Assembly (NCBI RefSeq): GCF_000004195.4 | Contig: NC_030684.2 | Coordinates: 66,523,892-66,587,891, forward strand | Direction of reading: 5' to 3' | Origin: Xenopus tropicalis | Taxonomy: Eukaryota > Chordata > Amphibia > Anura > Pipidae | DNA length: 64,000 nt | Shown: positions 59,290 through 64,000 of the stretch, piece after piece | How positions within the stretch are numbered: the stretch's first letter is position 1 | How the letters are laid out: every line of letters starts with the position of its first letter | Made by a program: the position numbers and the translations under genes | Notes under the pieces: generated by a model | Databases searched by the model: none | Told to the model about the DNA's origin: nothing | The model's input: only the letters and a program-made list of their open reading frames with translations

Positions 59290-61602
59290 GCCGCCGAACT
59301 TTCTCGAGTTTGTCTCTGATGTCCTGCTGGCATTTAGGAGGTGCCATTCTTTAGGTATTGTGTTCTGTGGACTTTGTTTGTCGCTTTTGGGTGCGAATAT
59401 AGCGGTTCTGGCCTCAGGATAAGTGGGTCGGAGAAGTCTCAGAGAGGAGCTCTGCGTTAGTGCGTCTTACTACATCGCTGGCTAGGCCACGCCCCCCGAC
59501 TCTCTACCCTTTAATAAGTTTACCAAAATCATTTTAACACTTTTTGCCCCTCCGATTAGAGGCTCAGGGTGGTGGAGTTTAAAATGGTAGGACAGCACTT
59601 ACCATAAATAATATAGGTTTTGCTCTTATTTTAATTAATATAAACTGAGCATATATTGGAGTAATGGCTCAAGAAGCTTGCCAGAGCTAAACCGTAATTA
59701 TTTGATACATTCTGTGCATATTTTACGCTTGTAGACATTGGACTAATGTGGTCCATGGTATTATGGCCTTTACCCTTAAACTAATGCAAGTTAATTCTCA
59801 AATCACTTTCTGGAACCAACTTATCCATCTATCTTATGTGTAGGACAGTTTTATTGAATTTCCATAAGTTGGTTCCAGCAAGTAATAATAATGTATAACC
59901 ACAATCCAATGTTTACAAAATTGTTTCATGATTAATAGTTCAAATATGCACAGAATGTATCAAATAATGCCAATGACAGGGATATTCAAAGTTGACTTTT
60001 GGACAGCTTACTGTTCTTTAAGCTTGTAGTAATGTGGCAGCATATCATCTTTAAATTGCTGATCATTGTGCTTCAGCAGCTTTTTTGTTTCTGCATCTGA
60101 TAGACTGTGTACCAGGAAGAGTTTAGGATGAGTTACTTACTGCTGTTTCCCCCTCAACTGCACTATCATTAATTATACAGAGCAGTCTTATAAAGAAATG
60201 GCACTGGGTACTTTAGCCTAAGGGTTAGATGTAACTATGCTGCAGTTAAGGCCCTGCGGATGTTTTTTTGGATGGATACAGACATTTTTTGAGAAATGCC
60301 ATAATTGAATTTTCCACATCACCAGGTATCTTGTTCACTTCCATGTTCAGCTTTTCTTTTGGTACTTCTTTCTGATTAAAAACATATTCATTTTCTTGAC
60401 TTACAGTGGGGCAGTGACATTATAGAAAAGCAATTATCCATGGAAATTTCAAGTGTAAAATGTGTCACAGAATTTCCCAGAATTGATTGTTACACATGAA
60501 ATGCACCATACACATGTACTGAATACTGAGTGAAACTATGATCTGGATAGTTACAGCTGCAAGCCTCATGTAGTACAACAAAAATTTTGATTGTGGTAGT
60601 TGCCTGCATACATGAGACCAGTTAAGTTTTACAATATGGCAATTACAGCTGAAAAGCTTCTGGTATAATGTAATATTTCACAGTTTACACCTCTTAAAAA
60701 TTGTCCTTGTTCGGTATTAACAAAGCATATTTCCATTCTTTTGAAGCAAAGCCATTCTGTGCGCTGAAGAGGCTGGTGTATGTCAGTAGTTTGATCCTGG
60801 TGTGTGAGTCACTATACAGCAATCTCCAATTTCCTGTCTTTAAATTCTGTGAGCTAGTCATAGTTCTGTTTTACCGAAGGAAACTCACTTTTTTGTACAA
60901 ACATTACTCAGACTGCCACCCTTGTCCGCAGACAAAATATGGGCGTAAAGTGGGATGAATGCAATCTAAGTGGAAACATGTGCACGTAGTTTCTCTGTTT
61001 GGTGCAAAGCAGGAACTGACTCAATGGAATCAGCCATGCTAAGTATCTGTCATATTGTGACACCATTATCGCAAGGAAATAACAAGCTTCTGAAATTAGA
61101 CTTTGGCTTAGAAGTAGCTCCAAAGGCACTAGTGAAAGTTTTATGCTGCCCCTCCCATTTATTTCCACATTTGGAAAGCAGAACGAATCCTGGGAAGGAA
61201 CCTGAGATTCCCTTCTAAAATTTCCACTTTTGGAAAAGGAAACCTTTTTAGAAGGGGTATTGTGTTGAAAGTATGATTATGTACAGGTCACCATCAGTCA
61301 TCCCCTGCATTGCCCTGGATAAGCACATGCATAGTACAGAACTTTTTCTGCATTGCTCATGTGACCAGCTTTATTAGGCCATTTTTATCTGGTCCCCTGA
61401 AAAATGTGAGATGGGGTTTTTATTTATAGTACATAGTATAGCGACAACACTGATAATGATAATTACTGAGGAAATCAAAAACTTAGTACATTTTTGATAT
61501 ACCATTTAATGTATAATTGTAATATAAACATTTGTTATGGTAATGGCAGGGGTACAAAGTATATTGAAAGGGATTTTTTGCTCTCATTTGTACTGAAATG
61601 TA

Positions 61603-61938
61603 CAGGAATAGGACCCGTTATCCAGAATGCTCGGTACCAAGGGTATTCCAGATAAAGGGGTCTTTCCGTAATTTAGATCTCCATACCTTATGTCTACTAA
61701 AAAATCAATAAAGCATTAATTAAACCCAATAGGATTGTTTTGCATCCAGTAAAGATTATTTATATATAATTATATTATTTAGATCAATAACAAGGTACTG
61801 TTTTATTATTACAGAGAAAAAGGAAATCAGTTTTAAAATTCTGAATCATTTGATTAAAATGGAGTCTATGGGAGACTGGCTTTCCGTAATTTGGAGCTTT
61901 CTGGATAACTGGTTTCCGGATAAGGGATCCCATACCTG
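61603..61938 (-). repeat. TA-flanked 'CAGGTATGGGATCCC' element, copy 6, reverse orientation
   Basis: It starts CAGGAATAGGACCCG and ends GGGATCCCATACCTG, with TA at 61601-61602 and 61939-61940. At 336 bases it is the longest copy. Confidence 0.75.
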
Positions 61939-63945
61939 TACTAAAACTGAAGAGGGAAAACTAGAGAGCCATTATCAACCAAGGGAGAAAAAGAGAAGCA
62001 AAGTGCATATTTCTTGACTCCTAATCCATACATTTGTTTCATATGCACAATCACACTAGTACAGCTCAGCTGATATAGAGGCTATTCTGGCAAATGAGCA
62101 AGCAATGTTTACAAGTGCAGCCTGCCAGAACCTCGCAGATACTATAAAACTGGGGATTGGGTTCAGTGCATTAGGTCACTTTTAGCTGTCACTCTAAGAT
62201 GTTATATCTATCTATAATGTTACATATTATATTATAGTTTCATCTCTAATGCACATCAGTATATGTTGGCACTATAATTAAACATTATTCACACCAGTCC
62301 CTGCCCCAATGGAGTAAATCATCTAATGCCCCTATCACACACTCACTATGGGCTATTTTAAATTTGGGAGAAGAAACGCTCACAAACACAGGCAGAACAT
62401 GGTAATATTTGGACAGGTGGCATTCATAAAAACTGCCTGCCTCATTTTACTTAAAAGCTAAATTGTTTATGGTTTCATTAAATTAGGTTTTTGATACCTT
62501 GCAGTATACTCTGTGAGGGGAATGGGGTTCTTCTATTCAATATCCTAGTGCTTCATTATTGTATTAGTCCCTTATACTACCCTAGACATATAACAGTGTG
62601 GGTATACTTAACCTTTGGTTTCTAAAGAGCACATATTTAAAGGGGACCGGTCACCCTAAGAATTAATTTAAAAATCCTTTACTACAATGTTAGAGGAGCA
62701 AAATATAATTTACTTACACTATATAAATGATACATTTATAACAGATATGTATGTTTTATAAAAATAGGAATTTTGGTTTTGTTTACTTTGCAACTGACTT
62801 TTTATTATACAACTTTTCATGTTTAGGTCCCCTTTCAGAGGACTATACTATATGGTTCAAACAGTGGGGGCAATTAAAGTGATACTGACCCACTCCTGAC
62901 TAACAATACTAAATGCTTGCTTCTGTTACTAGCTTACTACAGTTATGGCCTGAGAATGTCCCTTGTGCTTATTTGTATACTTAAAAAGAAAATACGAAAG
63001 CACTTGGGTTCTAAATTCCAAAAGGTTGTGTGTTTTTGTCTGGGTTTTGAATAATATACATTTACATAATGCCAGTGTAGCTGAGCTCATCACTGGGCAG
63101 AACATACCCAGCCTTATAAGGCAGAATTTTTTTATTCACTTGCATCCTGTTTTTGCTGCTATTTCAAGTCCCTCATCTGGCAAAAGGAAGGCCGTGCCGG
63201 GATTGCTTTGCTTTTCAGATTCTACCACCTGCGACATGTCATTTATCTATAATGTTTTTGTTGGAGTTGAATTTCTTTGGCATTCTACTTTTTTTTTTTT
63301 TTTAGTTATTTCATTTTATTATTTTAGTTATATTGCTTACTCTAAAGAGGGCAAGCCATTCTCCTCTGGTTATTCAACACTGCTGCCATATCTCACTGGG
63401 TTTAGAGAAAAATGATAAAAATGTGGTGCTTGGGATTAAACCGCTCTGTGCAGTGAACAGAGAAAAGTAAATCTTTCCCCCAGACAGGACATGTGTTAGT
63501 ATTCAGGGAGGTACTCGAGTGACCTTGTATAACCTGCTTTCCACAAAGACACATACAGAGCTAATGGCCAGAATACTGTAACATGGCACTCTGTGCTAGA
63601 ATGCATGCAATTCTGCTGTAAATGGCTTCTCTGAAATTGGACGGGGAGCAGGCCTCTGGGATACTGTATGTCTCCTGTTTTTCATTGAAACTTATATTTA
63701 AATCTAAACCAGCCCAAAGATTAGATATATATTGATTGCCCTGTTTGAGGATATAATATATGATTAAATATATTTTTATTTTGTATTATTCCTCAATTTA
63801 TTTTTTATTGATGTTGGGGGAATTTAACTACATATGGACAGCTTTATCCTATTATTTGCTAGAATATAACATGAGCTGTAGAATATAACTGAGCTGTAGA
63901 AAAAGGCACTTTTCTAAAATTTAAAGGGGTCCTTAAAATCTAAGC

Positions 63946-64000
63946 CAGTGTTTTTCAACCTTTTTTGGGCAAAGGCACACTTGTTTCATGAAAAAAATCA
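63946..64000 (+). repeat. Left end of a hAT-like element, cut by the window edge
   Basis: CAGTGTTTTTCAACCTTTTT followed by GGGCAAAGGCACAC is the usual left terminus of a widespread hAT-type short element. The rest lies outside. Confidence 0.55.

Larger units (their letters stand above)
53998..59497 (-). mobile_element. Full-length L1/Tx1-type LINE, antisense in the plastin intron
   Basis: It reads on the - strand from about 59497 (5' end, GGGGGGCGTGGCC) to a poly(A) tail seen as poly-T at about 53995-54012. An AATAAA signal is complementary to 54025-54030. GACTCTCTACCCTTT lies at 53983-53997 and again at 59498-59512, a target duplication of 12-15 bases whose exact end is blurred by the tail. 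The order is 5' untranslated region, ORF1, about 370 bases, ORF2 and a 3' region of about 0.25 kb. Length is about 5.5 kb. ORF2 has two breaks, so this copy cannot move by itself. Confidence 0.92.
53595..64000 (+). other. Intron after the coding exon, continuing past the window
   Basis: No further plastin exon (EF-hand loop or calponin-homology segment) was found to 64000. Besides the LINE and the elements listed, 53600-53980, 59513-61600, 61941-63945 and the spaces between show nothing recognisable. Three poly-T/A runs have no further meaning. Confidence 0.5.

Noticed and set aside
62963..63415. A 150-codon frame near the right end
   Set aside because: It has a Phe/Tyr-rich poly-T origin, does not resemble the next plastin exon, and has no splice signals.

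Overview
The window reads as vertebrate nuclear DNA, most likely from a Xenopus frog. It is AT-rich and intron-like, almost all long open frames belong to transposons, and short inverted-repeat elements of several families occur every few kilobases. The genus is inferred from the look of these repeats, not proven. No prokaryotic gene, rRNA, tRNA or CRISPR array is supported.

Only one host gene is supported, on the + strand. A CpG-containing promoter with three CCAAT boxes lies near 27.4-27.5 kb, followed by a probable non-coding first exon with a GTAAGT donor at 27656. A second, TATA-type promoter and first exon are possible at 48.1-48.2 kb. A 45-base non-coding exon is possible at 51138-51182. 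The first coding exon is 53509-53594, with its ATG at 53528. Its 22 codons plus one base encode the N-terminus of a plastin/fimbrin, closest to T-plastin (pls3). The remaining exons lie beyond 64000, so most of 27.6-64 kb is intron.

0-27 kb, upstream of the gene. A young LTR retrotransposon occupies 1054-5525. It has 638-base LTRs differing at 4 sites and a GACCC target duplication. It has an 11-base self-primer match of the Tf1/sushi kind and one giant gag-type ORF full of in-frame tandem repeats, but no pol. Then come a near-perfect foldback element (7585-8114), a decayed Penelope-like element (about 11990-13066), an internally deleted L2-type LINE on the - strand carrying a 2A-like motif (about 21250-23230), and a long inverted-repeat element (23351-24323).

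27-53 kb, introns of the gene. There are TAA-flanked (Harbinger-like), TTAA-flanked (piggyBac-like), TA-flanked and hAT-like short elements, one nested inside another. There is a perfect 38-base hairpin (32287-32366). A hammerhead-ribozyme core (38599-38641) sits in a segment bounded by a large direct duplication.

53.5-64 kb, the intron after the coding exon. A full-length L1/Tx1-type LINE (about 53998-59497) lies antisense to the gene with a 12-15 base target duplication. Its ORF1 is intact and its ORF2 is broken in two places. A (TA)n tract of about 113 bases ends only 20 bases before the coding exon.
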